The notes: generated by a model from the sequence alone, not told the origin. Shown: positions 1 through 8,575, counted from the stretch's first letter. The stretch: DNA of 64,000 bases from Gordonia amarae NBRC 15530 (GCF_000241345.1 NZ_BAED01000059.1:1-64000); one strand, 5' to 3'. Translations and numbers: made by a program.

Positions 1-1433
1 TGATGCTCACGGTGCGCGGTGAGGGCGGCGCGATGGTCACCGTGGCCCAGTGCCGCCCCAACACGGCCTCCACGGTCTTCCCCGGCGACGAGGTGGGCCG
101 GGTCATCGGCCGTGGCGCCGACAATCGGGTGGCCCGGGCGTTCACCGACGGGCAGATCCACCGCGACGAGGATCCGACCTGGCACGGTGCGGTCGCCATC
201 CGTCGCGAGGTGATCCCGGTGGCCCACCCGGCATCGCCGGCTGCAGGCCCGCGCGGGGACGCCGCGATCATCGGAGTGCTGATCAGGGCCACCGATCTGA
301 CCCATCCGCGGCTACCGTCGCCGCTGGAGATGGCGTATCAGGAGTCGGCGAACGACCTGTGCCAGATGGTCGCCGACGGCACCTTCCCCGAGAAAGAGGG
401 GAACTCGCAGGGTCTGTCGACGCCACGCGCGGGTGACGGGTTCATCCGTCTCGACCTGTCGGGGGTGGTGTCGTACGCCAGCCCCAACGCGCTGTCGGCG
501 TTCCACCGGATGGGCTGGACCTCCGAACTCGCCGGCCGCAGGCTCACCGAGGTGACCGCCGAACTGCTGACCGACCGGTTCGAATCCGAGGACGTGGCGG
601 CGATGGTGGAGGCCGCCATCGGGCCCGTCGGCTCCGCGCGGGTGCCCTACCGCGACGACGTGGGTATGCGGATGGAGGTGGACGCCCGGCGGGCGACGGT
701 GCTGCTGCGGGCGGTGGCCCTGCGTCCCCGTGGGGCGGCGAACGGTGCCGTCATCCTGATCCGCGATGTGACCGAGGTCAAACGCCGCGACCTCGCGCTC
801 ATCAGCAAGGACGCCACGATCCGCGAGATCCACCACCGCGTCAAGAACAACCTGCAGTCGGTGTCGGCGTTGCTGCGCCTGCAGTCCCGGCGCACCACCA
901 ACCCCGAGGCCAAGGGCGCCCTCAACGAGGCGGTGCGGCGGGTCGCGTCTATCGCACTGGTTCACGAACTGCTGTCCGGGAGCGTCGACGAGGAGGTGGA
1001 CCTCGATGAGGTCACCGACCGTCTCGTGCCCATCCTCGTCGATGTCGCCGGCGAGTCACGGGTCCTCGTTCGCCGGGTCGACCGGCTCGGGGTGCTGCCC
1101 GCCGACCAGGCGATGCCGCTGGTGATGGTGCTCACCGAGCTCATCCAGAACGCCATCGAGCACGGCGTCGGGACCGGCGGGGGAGAAGCCGGGACCGCTG
1201 AAGCGCGGGCCACGCGGATCGAGATCCACGCCCGCCGCGACGTCCGCGAACTGGCGATCGAGGTGGTCGACAACGGCACCGGGCTTCCCGAGGGGTTCGA
1301 TCTGAGCACCTCCGACAGACTGGGCCTGCAGATCGTGAAGACCATGGTGTCCATCGACCTCGGCGGCACGCTCGACATGCGGCGCGGCGACGCCGGCGGT
1401 ACCCAGGCACGGGTGGTGGTCCCGCTGCGCTGA
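1..1433 (+). CDS. pdtaS: Two-component sensor histidine kinase PdtaS (5' end cut by window)
   Basis: Cytosolic sensor kinase that phosphorylates the RNA-binding antiterminator PdtaR. The frame is still open at base 1, and alignment from memory with M. tuberculosis PdtaS (501 aa) puts about 40 N-terminal residues outside the window; ATG at 3 is therefore not taken as the start. A GAF-like first half and a PAS-like middle (GDGFIRLDLSGVVSYASPNA) precede a HisKA_2 domain with the phospho-acceptor His in EIHHRVKNNLQS, then an HATPase_c domain with N box ELIQNAIEHG and G box VVDNGTGLP. The gene ends at a strong hairpin shared with the convergent whiB1. Only the start is uncertain. Confidence 0.93.
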   Translation, partial: MLTVRGEGGAMVTVAQCRPNTASTVFPGDEVGRVIGRGADNRVARAFTDGQIHRDEDPTWHGAVAIRREVIPVAHPASPAAGPRGDAAIIGVLIRATDLTHPRLPSPLEMAYQESANDLCQMVADGTFPEKEGNSQGLSTPRAGDGFIRLDLSGVVSYASPNALSAFHRMGWTSELAGRRLTEVTAELLTDRFESEDVAAMVEAAIGPVGSARVPYRDDVGMRMEVDARRATVLLRAVALRPRGAANGAVILIRDVTEVKRRDLALISKDATIREIHHRVKNNLQSVSALLRLQSRRTTNPEAKGALNEAVRRVASIALVHELLSGSVDEEVDLDEVTDRLVPILVDVAGESRVLVRRVDRLGVLPADQAMPLVMVLTELIQNAIEHGVGTGGGEAGTAEARATRIEIHARRDVRELAIEVVDNGTGLPEGFDLSTSDRLGLQIVKTMVSIDLGGTLDMRRGDAGGTQARVVVPLR

Positions 1434-1536
1434 GGCGTGGCGTGCGGGCCGATCCCGGCGGTCACGGATCGGGGGAGCCGAACCATTGTGTGCCGGAACA
1501 TATCTCGCCCATTCTGGGGTCGGTGTCAAGGCACGA

Positions 1537-1568
1537 CGAAGGGCCCGGCCGTGAGGCCGGGCCCTTCG
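1537..1568. terminator. Bidirectional hairpin between pdtaS and whiB1
   Basis: A 14-bp perfect stem (CGAAGGGCCCGGCC at 1537-1550, complement at 1555-1568) closes a GTGA loop between two convergent genes. There is no long T tract on either side, so it would be an actinobacterial-type terminator usable on both strands. Confidence 0.7.
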
Positions 1569-1613
1569 TTCGGTGGCTCTCCGGCAGACGACGTCCGGAG
1601 TGAGCCGATGTCG

Positions 1614-1868
1614 CTATACGGAGCTGCGGGTGCGGGTACGCGCGTTGCGGCGCTTGAGGGCGCGACGCTCGTCCTCGCTCATGCCGCCCCAGACGCCTGC
1701 GTCCTGGCCGGACTCCAGTGCCCACGACAGGCACTCGGCAGTGACCGGGCACCGGCCGCAGACAAGCTTCGCGTCAGCGATCTGCGCGATGGCCGGGCCG
1801 CTCGTTCCCACCGGGAAGAACAGTTCCGGATCCTCGTCACGACAGATCGCCTTGTGCCGCCAGTCCAT
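1614..1868 (-). CDS. whiB1: WhiB1, iron-sulfur transcription factor
   Basis: 84-aa WhiB protein carrying a nitric-oxide-sensitive [4Fe-4S] cluster; it binds the primary sigma factor and is essential in mycobacteria. The four cluster cysteines are C9, C37, C40 and C46, followed by GVWGG and a basic C-terminus KRRNARTRTR. The start at 1868 (MDWRHK) is set by an AGGAG ribosome-binding site just upstream and by near-identity with mycobacterial WhiB1; a longer frame to 1958 has no support. A CRP-type site lies about 115 bp upstream. Confidence 0.96.
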   Translation of the reverse strand: MDWRHKAICRDEDPELFFPVGTSGPAIAQIADAKLVCGRCPVTAECLSWALESGQDAGVWGGMSEDERRALKRRNARTRTRSSV

Positions 1869-1980
1869 TCCAACTACTCCTTCTGCGTGCTGCGCGCACG
1901 GTTCGATGATGCTCATAAAACTGTGGGTGGCTGTAACCGATTGTTCACGCGGAGGCACCGAATGTTTCCGCGCTGTTGCT

Positions 1981-1996
1981 TGTGAATACTTTCACG
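1981..1996. promoter_or_regulatory. CRP-type operator upstream of whiB1
   Basis: TGTGAATACTTTCACG matches the CRP consensus TGTGA-N6-TCAC(A/G) in both halves. It lies about 113 bp before the whiB1 start. CRP control of whiB1 is known in M. tuberculosis; its use here is an inference from the site and its position. Confidence 0.65.
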
Positions 1997-2059
1997 AATT
2001 CAGCCGAAGTCAATGGTGTTCCGTTAACACGTGTGCAATATCACCCTTTCGGCCTATAG

Positions 2060-2234
2060 CACTCGGGCTATGGAGCCGTGTCAGGGGGTGCATGCACCGG
2101 TTGAGTACCGATGCTCTATGCTACGCCGGGTTGGTTGCGATGTCATCGGAAATTTTGCGACTATGTGTCCGTTTGTGAGATTTTGCACTAGCCCTTGAAA
2201 TCGTCCTGACCATGCGTTACCCGGCAGTAACTTT
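2060..2234. other. Gene-free stretch between whiB1 upstream region and repeat copy 1
   Basis: Part of the 726-bp gap between whiB1 and the lipid kinase gene. I see no convincing gene, tRNA or terminator in it; most of the remainder of the gap is taken up by two copies of the 111-bp repeat. It may still belong to the whiB1 promoter region. Confidence 0.5.
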
Positions 2235-2346
2235 GTGGTCGGATCAGGCTCCGCTCACCCCCGGTCTTCGCTCCGACCACGCGGGGCTCGTCCCTCGCTC
2301 GCGTGTCGTCACTCCAGACCGGGGACGCTCCGCCCGATCCGACCAC
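2235..2346 (-). repeat. 111-bp structured repeat, copy 1 (inverted)
   Basis: Read on the minus strand, outer arm GTGGTCGGATC pairs perfectly with GATCCGACCAC at the other end. A second helix CCCCGGTCT/AGACCGGGG and an inner helix (CACGCG/CGCGTG, with wobble or bulges as needed) enclose the conserved core ACGCGAGCGAGG. A flank containing GGCCGATGTC and TTTGGCCGCG, shared with copy 3, extends the element to about 2379. Confidence 0.85.
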
Positions 2347-2487
2347 GCGGCCAAACATGTGGTCGTCCTGACATCGGCCTGTCGCCAAGTGGTGCTTGCA
2401 TCCCAGAGTTCGGCGCTAGGGAACGTCCTAAGCCCGAGCGGGTGGTCCGCAAGAGGCCGATGTGTCGCAACGCAAAATCTTGGCCGC

Positions 2488-2598
2488 GTGATCAGATCGG
2501 GTGGAGCGTCCCGTGTCTGGACTGACGACGCGCGAGCGAGGAACGAGCCCCGCGTGGCGGAGGGAAGACGCGGGGTGAGCGGAGCCCGATCTGATCAC
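2488..2598 (+). repeat. 111-bp structured repeat, copy 2
   Basis: Outer arms GTGATCAGATC (2488-2498) and GATCTGATCAC (2588-2598) pair perfectly although their sequence differs from the other copies. The second helix CCCGTGTCT/AGACGCGGG keeps pairing with one G-T wobble. The right-hand arm overlaps the stop codon of the lipid kinase gene (2595-2597). Copies 1 and 2 face each other across about 140 bp. Confidence 0.85.
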
Positions 2599-3533
2599 AG
2601 GTGTTGAGGCGCGACCACGTTGATGGCGTCGGCGCGCTGCCCGAAGCTCAGTTCGGTGTGGGTGCCGATGTAGTCGCCGTCCATCTGCACGTCGAGGGGG
2701 GTTTCGGCTTCGAAGCGGATCCAGTCGAGGTCGTCGTTGCGGTAGAGGTGGCGGGCTTTGGGCGGGCGCTGGGCGAGGAGCCGGGTGGCGAGGGGGATGT
2801 TGCGCACCACGGAGGTGGAGGTGGCGGCGAACAGTCCGAGGCCGGTGTTGAAGCCGGTGTCGGGGTTGGTGCGGATTTCGCGGGTGCCCAGGTAGGTCCA
2901 GGGGCTGGTGTTGCTGACGAAGCCGAATTTGACGCCGGTGATGGGGTCGTGGCCGGGGACGTGCGCGGTGAAGCTCGCGGGGTTGGTGGCGTTGGCGAAG
3001 AACGAGGAGACGGTGGTCCACAGGTAGCGGCTGGGGGTGGCGGCTTTGCCGGCGTGCCGTTTGCGTTCCATTTCGCGGACGACGATGGCGTCCATACCCA
3101 TTCCGGTGTTGAACAGGAACCACCGGTCGGCGGTGTGGGCGAGGCCGATGGAGCGGTGCTGTCCGCTTTCGAGGAGCCCGATGTGCTGGCGGGTGGCGAC
3201 GAGGGGGTCGGCGTTGACGCCGAAGGTACGGGCGAAGACGTTGGCGCTGCCGCCGGGGATGACGCCGAGTTGGGGTCGTTCCTGGGCGGTGAAGGCGGCG
3301 GGGGCGCCGAGCATGCCGTTGACGGCTTCATTGACGGTGCCGTCGCCGCCGTGGACGAGGACGGCGTCGTGGCCTTCTTTGACGGCGCGGGCGCCGAGTT
3401 CGCTGGCGTGTCCGCGGTGTGTGGTGTGTTCCACATCGACGGTGAACCGCGATTCGAGGGTGTGGACGAGCGCATCGCGCCCTGCCGCTGTGGTGGCGGT
3501 GGCGAAGGGGTTGACGATCAGCATGACGCGCAC
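2595..3533 (-). CDS. Diacylglycerol kinase-family lipid kinase
   Basis: 312-aa cytosolic or peripheral DAGK/YegS/LCB5-type kinase, orthologous by position to Rv3218. The catalytic GGDGT is at residues 62-66 (HGGDGTVNEAVNG), followed by PGGSANVFAR, and the C-terminal beta-sandwich ends MDGDYIG. The lipid substrate cannot be read from sequence. The GTG start at 3533 gives the family start MRVMLIVNP and lies 8 nt after a TATCCT box, so the mRNA may be leaderless; an internal ATG at 3524 is the alternative. The stop codon falls inside the repeat arm at its 3' end. Confidence 0.9.
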   Translation of the reverse strand: MRVMLIVNPFATATTAAGRDALVHTLESRFTVDVEHTTHRGHASELGARAVKEGHDAVLVHGGDGTVNEAVNGMLGAPAAFTAQERPQLGVIPGGSANVFARTFGVNADPLVATRQHIGLLESGQHRSIGLAHTADRWFLFNTGMGMDAIVVREMERKRHAGKAATPSRYLWTTVSSFFANATNPASFTAHVPGHDPITGVKFGFVSNTSPWTYLGTREIRTNPDTGFNTGLGLFAATSTSVVRNIPLATRLLAQRPPKARHLYRNDDLDWIRFEAETPLDVQMDGDYIGTHTELSFGQRADAINVVAPQHL

Positions 3534-3541
3534 GAGAACAC

Positions 3542-3547
3542 AGGATA
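3542..3547 (-). promoter_or_regulatory. -10 box of the lipid kinase gene, likely leaderless
   Basis: TATCCT on the minus strand, 8 nt before the GTG start at 3533. No Shine-Dalgarno sequence fits between box and start. Confidence 0.45.
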
Positions 3548-3644
3548 TGGGGTCGCGGGCGTGGAGCCGAATTCACGGTGGCCGGGCGTGGGGGTTTCAG
3601 TGTTTCACGCGGTGGGGGAAGGTGTGGCAGGGGTGCGGGGCGCA

Positions 3645-3650
3645 TAGGGT
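3645..3650 (+). promoter_or_regulatory. -10 box of the membrane protein gene at 3657, likely leaderless
   Basis: TAGGGT lies 6 nt before the GTG at 3657, with no ribosome-binding site between them. Confidence 0.45.
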
Positions 3651-3656
3651 GGTTGC

Positions 3657-4235
3657 GTGAGTGAGAGTCGTCCCGGCAGTTACGGTGGTGCGGACGTGCC
3701 GTCCGCGGATGTCCCGGCGGCCGGTGGGGTGCCGCGGTATGTGCGGATCGCGGGTGCGATCACGATGGCTCAGGGTGCGGTGGCGATCATCGTGGCGGTG
3801 GTGCTGGTGATCCGTGAGGCGGCGGGCCATGAAGAGGCCGCTATCAGCGGGTATGGCACGGCGGCGTGGTTCGGGATCATTTTCGGTGGCGTGCTGGCCG
3901 GCGGGGCGGCGTTGTGGTTCGGCCGCCGGTGGGGCCGGGCGATATCGGTGGTGGCGCAGATCCTGTTGTTACCGGTGTCGTATTACCTGGTGACCAGTGG
4001 TCAGGCGGTGTTCGGGGTTCCGCTCGCGCTGATCGCGATCGCTGTGCTGGTGATGTTGTTCATGCCGTCGTCGGTGCAGTGGCTGGCGAGCGACTACGCG
4101 CCGGATGCGCACCTGGAGGCTCCGCGCGCGGCAGGTGGTGGCACGTCGCCGAAGGCCGGGAAGCCGTCCGCTTCGGGGAAGCCGGCCGGCGGCGGGACGT
4201 CGGGGAAGGGCGCGCAGCGGCGCAAGCGTCGCTAG
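3657..4235 (+). CDS. Four-TM integral membrane protein (Rv3217c-like)
   Basis: 192 aa of unknown function. Four hydrophobic segments are clear: about residues 23-48, 62-85, 88-110 and 116-136. The last 55 residues form a polar, Gly/Pro/Lys-rich tail ending KGAQRRKRR, probably cytoplasmic by the positive-inside rule. The GTG start follows a -10 box by 6 nt. It is divergent from the lipid kinase gene, as in the mycobacterial Rv3218-Rv3217c arrangement. No catalytic motif is visible. Confidence 0.85.
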   Translation: MSESRPGSYGGADVPSADVPAAGGVPRYVRIAGAITMAQGAVAIIVAVVLVIREAAGHEEAAISGYGTAAWFGIIFGGVLAGGAALWFGRRWGRAISVVAQILLLPVSYYLVTSGQAVFGVPLALIAIAVLVMLFMPSSVQWLASDYAPDAHLEAPRAAGGGTSPKAGKPSASGKPAGGGTSGKGAQRRKRR

Positions 4236-4344
4236 GGCCTGGGCCGGTCCCGGAAAGCGTGCGAACCCTGCCTTGTGCTCCGTTCGGTGTAGCCGGGTTG
4301 GATGCGGGACGTCATTGTGATGCACGTCGGTGAATCGGACCTCG

Positions 4345-4350
4345 TATGGT
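4345..4350 (+). promoter_or_regulatory. -10 box of the parA-like gene, likely leaderless
   Basis: TATGGT ends 7 nt before the ATG at 4358. The purine run before that ATG is too close to act as a normal ribosome-binding site, which favours a leaderless transcript. Confidence 0.5.
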
Positions 4351-4357
4351 TAGGGGC

Positions 4358-5149
4358 ATGACACGGATTCTTGCCGTCGCGAATCAGAAGGGCGGCGTCG
4401 CCAAGACGACGACTGTCGCCTCGCTCGGGGCCGCTCTGGCCGATCTGGACGCGTCGGTACTGGTCGTCGATCTGGACCCGCAGGGTTGTCTGACGTTCTC
4501 GCTGGGCCATAACCCGGACGAGCTGGAAGCGTCGGTGCACGATGTGCTGCTGGGCGACGAGGAGATCGCGGACGTCCTGCTCGACACCGACGACAATGTC
4601 ACGCTGTTGCCGGCGACGATCGATCTGGCGGGTGCGGAGGCGTTGCTGCTGATGCGGCCGGGTCGCGAGTACGCGCTGAAGCGGGCACTGGCCGAGGTCG
4701 CCGAGGATTTCGATGTCATCCTGATCGACTGTCCGCCGTCGCTGGGTGTGCTCACGCTGAACGGGTTGACGGCCGCCGAGCAGGTGATCGTGCCGTTGCA
4801 GTGCGAGACGCTGGCGCATCGGGGTGTCGGGCAGTTGATGCGCACGGTGACCGAGGTTCAGCAGATCACCAATCCGCAGCTGCAGTTGCTCGGCGCGGTG
4901 GCCACACTGTTCGACGCGCGGACCACGCACAGCCGGGACGTGCTCTCGGATGTGGCGGACCGGTACGGGTTGCCGGTGCTCGAACCGCCGATCCCGCGGA
5001 CCGTCCGGTTCGCGGAGGCGTCGGCGTCGGGCACGTCGGTGATGCGGGGCCGAAAGAACAAGGGCGCCACCGCATATCGTGGTCTCGCCGAGAACCTGTG
5101 GAAGCACTGGGATGCGGGCGAGCCGGTACGCACGTCCGACCTTTCCTGA
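4358..5149 (+). CDS. ParA/Soj-family ATPase
   Basis: 263-aa cytosolic P-loop ATPase of the MinD/ParA superfamily, matching Rv3213c (annotated Soj-like). The deviant Walker A motif KGGVAKTT is at residues 11-18, switch region DLDPQGCLTFSLG follows, and Walker B is VILIDCPPSLG. No parB or parS lies nearby, so this is an orphan ParA whose cargo is unknown rather than the chromosomal partition protein. The ATG at 4358 is preferred over one at 4346 because of homologue length and the -10 spacing. It converges on the propeller gene, with 24 bp between the stop codons. Confidence 0.9.
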   Translation: MTRILAVANQKGGVAKTTTVASLGAALADLDASVLVVDLDPQGCLTFSLGHNPDELEASVHDVLLGDEEIADVLLDTDDNVTLLPATIDLAGAEALLLMRPGREYALKRALAEVAEDFDVILIDCPPSLGVLTLNGLTAAEQVIVPLQCETLAHRGVGQLMRTVTEVQQITNPQLQLLGAVATLFDARTTHSRDVLSDVADRYGLPVLEPPIPRTVRFAEASASGTSVMRGRKNKGATAYRGLAENLWKHWDAGEPVRTSDLS

Positions 5150-5173
5150 CGGTCTTCTTCGCTGACGGCCGGG

Positions 5174-6490
5174 TCAGGTGGGCGGGCCGTACACGGCCAC
5201 GGTCGAACCCCATTGCTCGACGACCCGGTTACCGAGCACCCGCAGCGCGATCATCCCGTCGCGCTCGGCGTTGTAGCCGTCGCGGGCGTAGCGGATGGTG
5301 CGGATCTCTTTCATCGTCGCCGGGTCGCGCACGCTGATCCCCGAGGCTATCGGAAGCAGCAGTTGTCCGGCCATCGTCTGTCCCGGCCCGAGCGTGCCCG
5401 GCACCTGGAACGCGGGCCGCATGCTGCTCGCGTCGAGCACGACCGTCGCGCGGCCGGTCCAGAACGTGGTCAGGCCGTCGCCGCTGATCGACGCGTTCGC
5501 CTCGGGCAGGGCGCGGGGGCCGTTGACGGTGTTGGTGCGTTGTTGCACACCGTCGGAGTTGAACTGCCGCACCGACGCCCGGCGCGGCGCGGCCGCATCC
5601 GACACCCCGGCGGCATCGGGTTCGGGCGGGTTGGCACCGCCGTCGTAGACGGCGATGGCGCTGCTGCTCATCGCCACCACCGCGGGCGGCGGTCCGTCGG
5701 CGGTGCCGCGGGTGATGACGGTCGAGCCGAACTGGCGGACCTTCTCGTCGTCGTCCTGGTTGACGCCGAGGACGGTGAGCCGGTATCCGTGGTCGTCGTC
5801 GCAGTGCTCGATGAGGGCGAGCCGGTCGCCTCCCAGTACCGCCGACGAGATGTCGCAGCCGGTGCGTTGCGGTTGTGCGTCGGGTTTGACCGGTGCCTCG
5901 ATCCGGCCGTATTCGATGCCGCGCACGAGGTTGCTGCCCCAGGTCTCCAGCCGGGTGCGGCCCTGGGCCAGCACGTAGTTCGAACCGCCGGCGAGTTCGA
6001 CGGACTTGTCGGCGTCGCTGGTGCGCGCCCCCGTCCGGGCTCCGGTCTCGCCCTGTAGGGCGGTCACCTCACTGCAGCCGCGTGAGTTGCCGTACACCGC
6101 CAGGACGGTGTCGTGGGAGTCGCGCCAGGCTGCCAGCACAGAACACACGCGCCGGTTGCGGTAGTACCGCCACACCTGCTTGCCGGTGGCGGGGTCACGG
6201 GCGACTACCGCACCGTCGTCGCCCGTGATCACCAGCGCACGGGAGAGCGCCGGTACGCGGGTGGCCGACGACGGCGCCTGCCACAGTGGCACCAGCGCCG
6301 CCGGCACCGTGCGTGCCGTTCCGGCCGCCGGGACGAGGCGGCCCGACTGGTCGAGAGTGGTGTGCCGCACGGGGCTGAACCACCAGATCACCACACCCGC
6401 CACCAGCACCACCACGACGATCAGTGCGCTGATCAGCAGATCGGTCCGGGTGCGCCGTTCGGGCACGGTTCGGGGCCGGCTAGGCGGCAT
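5174..6490 (-). CDS. Membrane-anchored extracytoplasmic beta-propeller protein (Rv3212-like)
   Basis: 438 aa. A short basic N-terminus is followed by one transmembrane segment at about residues 19-37 (ISALIVVVVLVAGVVIWWF); the rest is predicted outside the membrane. The exported part has PQQ/WD-like blades such as DGAVVARDPATGKQVWRY. Several paired cysteines (RRVCSV, RGCSEV, TGCDIS, EHCDDD) suggest disulfides outside the cell. No enzymatic motif is seen. It lies 24 bp downstream of rhlE on the same strand and is probably cotranscribed with it. Confidence 0.85.
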   Translation of the reverse strand: MPPSRPRTVPERRTRTDLLISALIVVVVLVAGVVIWWFSPVRHTTLDQSGRLVPAAGTARTVPAALVPLWQAPSSATRVPALSRALVITGDDGAVVARDPATGKQVWRYYRNRRVCSVLAAWRDSHDTVLAVYGNSRGCSEVTALQGETGARTGARTSDADKSVELAGGSNYVLAQGRTRLETWGSNLVRGIEYGRIEAPVKPDAQPQRTGCDISSAVLGGDRLALIEHCDDDHGYRLTVLGVNQDDDEKVRQFGSTVITRGTADGPPPAVVAMSSSAIAVYDGGANPPEPDAAGVSDAAAPRRASVRQFNSDGVQQRTNTVNGPRALPEANASISGDGLTTFWTGRATVVLDASSMRPAFQVPGTLGPGQTMAGQLLLPIASGISVRDPATMKEIRTIRYARDGYNAERDGMIALRVLGNRVVEQWGSTVAVYGPPT

Positions 6491-6514
6491 GGCGCCCCAG
6501 GGCCGCCCGGATGG

Positions 6515-8185
6515 TCATTCGGCCGCCGGAACGGCGACGGGCTCACCCGCCGCGGCCGAACCGTCGGCACCCTCGCGGGAGGAGTTGCGGCCCGAACCGC
6601 CACGGCGGCGACGACGCTTGCGCGGCGCCTTCGGGGCCTCGTCGGTGCCGTCCGCCGCGGCCTTGTCGCCGTCCTGGGCGGCAGCCGCCTCGGTGGTGTC
6701 ACCGTCTTGGGTGGCCGGGGCTTCCGCCCCGCCCTCCACGGGCTGTCCGCTACGGGTCCGGCGGCGGGTACGGGTGCGCGTGGACACCGGACGTTCCCGG
6801 CGCTGCCGCGGCTCGGCGGATTCGGTGCGCGGCGGCGGCGCGATACGGCCCGTCGCCGATTCCGGCACGTTCAGGTCGGTGCGCAGATGCTCCGACGTCG
6901 AGTACGTTTCCACCGGTTCGGGCACGCCGATGCCGAGCGCCGAGTTGATCAGCTCCCAGCGGTGCAGCTCGTCCCAGTCGACGAGGGTGATGGCGATGCC
7001 GGTGCGGCCCGCGCGGCCGGTGCGGCCGATGCGGTGCACGTAGGTCTTGTCGTCCTCCGGGCACTGGTAGTTGATGACGTGCGTCACGTCATCGATGTCG
7101 ATGCCGCGGGCGGCGACGTCGGTGGCGACGAGCACGTCGATCTTGCCCTCGCGGAACTTCTTGAGCGCCTTCTCGCGGGCCACCTGACCCAGGTCGCCGT
7201 GCACGGCGCCCACTTTGAAGCCGCGTTCGGCCAGGTCGTCGGCCACCTTCTGCGCGGTCCGCTTGGTGCGGGTGAAGACCATCGTGGCGCCCCGGCCCTC
7301 GGCCTGCAGGATGCGGGCCACCAGCTCGGCCTTGTCGAGCGCGTGGGCGCGGTAGATGAACTGCGCGGTGCGGTCGTGCACCGCCGAGTCGTTGGCCTGC
7401 TCGGCGCGGATGTGCGTGGGCCGGTTCAGGAAGGTGCGGGCCAGGGTGACGATCGGGCCGGGCATCGTCGCTGAGAACAGCATCGTCTGCCGGTCGGCGG
7501 GCAGGCTCGCCATGATGCGCTCGATGTCCGGGAGGAAGCCCAGGTCGAGCATCTCGTCGGCCTCGTCGAGCACCAGGACCTGCACCTTGCCGAGGATCAG
7601 GTGGCCCTGCTGGGCGAGGTCGAGCAGGCGGCCCGGGGTGCCGATCACCACGTCGACACCGGACTGCAGTTCGGCTATCTGCGACTCGTACGGGCGTCCG
7701 CCGTAAATCGAGGTGACCTTGAGCGGCCGGATACCGTCGCCGGCGGGCACGGTGACCTTCTTCGCGGCCAGCTCGATGTCGCCGGTGACCTGGATACAGA
7801 GCTCGCGGGTCGGGACGATGATCAGGGCCCGGGGGGTGGTGTCGAGCGAGCGGATGCCCGCGGCGTCGGCGTTGGCGAGGCGGTGAAGCAGCGGGACACC
7901 GAAGCCGAAGGTCTTGCCCATGCCGGTGCGGGCCTGACCGATGAGGTCGTCGCCGGCCATCGCCAGCGGCAGGGTCAGTTCCTGGATGGCGAAGGTGTGG
8001 GCCTTGCCATCCTCGATGAGGGCCTCGACGATCTGCGGGTCGACGCCCAGTTCGGCGAACGTCGGCGGCACGTGGGAGTCGTCGACGATGGTCGTCCGGA
8101 CCTCGTCGGTCGCCGGGGCGGCGCTGGTCGTCGGGGCACTGCCGGTTCCCGGTGCCGCGGCACCGGTGTTGTCAGGGTTGGACAT
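6515..8185 (-). CDS. rhlE: DEAD-box RNA helicase RhlE
   Basis: 556-aa ATP-dependent RNA helicase (Rv3211 orthologue by order). A Q motif near residue 68, Walker A ARTGMGKT (85-92), PTREL, DEAD at 207-210, SAT near 240 and HRIGRTGRAGR give two complete RecA domains. A C-terminal extension of about 130 residues is rich in Arg, Pro and Ala and contains RKRRRRR, a likely unstructured RNA-binding tail. The start ATG at 8185 has an AAAGG site 13 nt upstream. The neighbouring beta-propeller gene follows closely, so they probably share a transcript. Confidence 0.93.
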   Translation of the reverse strand: MSNPDNTGAAAPGTGSAPTTSAAPATDEVRTTIVDDSHVPPTFAELGVDPQIVEALIEDGKAHTFAIQELTLPLAMAGDDLIGQARTGMGKTFGFGVPLLHRLANADAAGIRSLDTTPRALIIVPTRELCIQVTGDIELAAKKVTVPAGDGIRPLKVTSIYGGRPYESQIAELQSGVDVVIGTPGRLLDLAQQGHLILGKVQVLVLDEADEMLDLGFLPDIERIMASLPADRQTMLFSATMPGPIVTLARTFLNRPTHIRAEQANDSAVHDRTAQFIYRAHALDKAELVARILQAEGRGATMVFTRTKRTAQKVADDLAERGFKVGAVHGDLGQVAREKALKKFREGKIDVLVATDVAARGIDIDDVTHVINYQCPEDDKTYVHRIGRTGRAGRTGIAITLVDWDELHRWELINSALGIGVPEPVETYSTSEHLRTDLNVPESATGRIAPPPRTESAEPRQRRERPVSTRTRTRRRTRSGQPVEGGAEAPATQDGDTTEAAAAQDGDKAAADGTDEAPKAPRKRRRRRGGSGRNSSREGADGSAAAGEPVAVPAAE

Positions 8186-8575
8186 ATTCGATTGGAGCCT
8201 TTCGGTATTGCGTCAGCACGCACGCACCTACTCAGCTGCGGACGAATCGCCCCCGGCAGCCACACCGCGGTGGCGGAACGGCGTGCCGGGCGATCGCAGA
8301 CCGGCTTCCCGGCGCCGGACGCAATGGGCGCGTCCGCGCGCGGGGCGACCTGGTGATCGCGATTGTGCTCAGGTTGTGCGCGCACAAGTCAGGTGCCGCG
8401 ACCGTCTCGGGAAATCTGCGACAGACGAGAATCTGCGACAGACCCACCCGGCCATGCCCGCCGGGACGTCCGTGAATGCGGATCCACGGACCGGCGGACA
8501 TCACGATCGCCATGACACCACCGGACAGTGTACTTGCAGTTGGTGCCCTCCGGCCGCAGTGCCTACGATCGGCCC
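8186..8575. other. 390-bp divergent spacer between rhlE and the MiaE-like gene
   Basis: No gene seen. It must hold the rhlE promoter and perhaps a long rhlE leader, as is common for RNA helicase genes. A 17-bp unit containing AATCTGCGACAGAC occurs twice in tandem at 8413-8443. The promoter of the rightward gene is at its right edge. Confidence 0.5.
8540..8569 (+). promoter_or_regulatory. Sigma-A type promoter of the MiaE-like gene, leaderless
   Basis: A -35 TTGGTG (8540-8545), an 18-bp spacer and a -10 TACGAT (8564-8569) place the transcript start at or next to the ATG at 8576. Confidence 0.6.

Noticed and set aside
2235..2598. Possible insertion sequence or CRISPR at the repeat pair
   Set aside because: There is no transposase frame, and only two inverted copies with no regular spacers; the units are structured repeats.
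2601..3647. 348-codon plus-strand Gly/Val/Glu/Asp-rich frame opposite the lipid kinase gene
   Set aside because: Composition is the mirror of the kinase gene, which has GGDGT and family length.
4346..5149. ParA as part of the chromosomal parABS system
   Set aside because: No parB gene or parS site lies near, and the position matches the orphan Soj-like Rv3213c.
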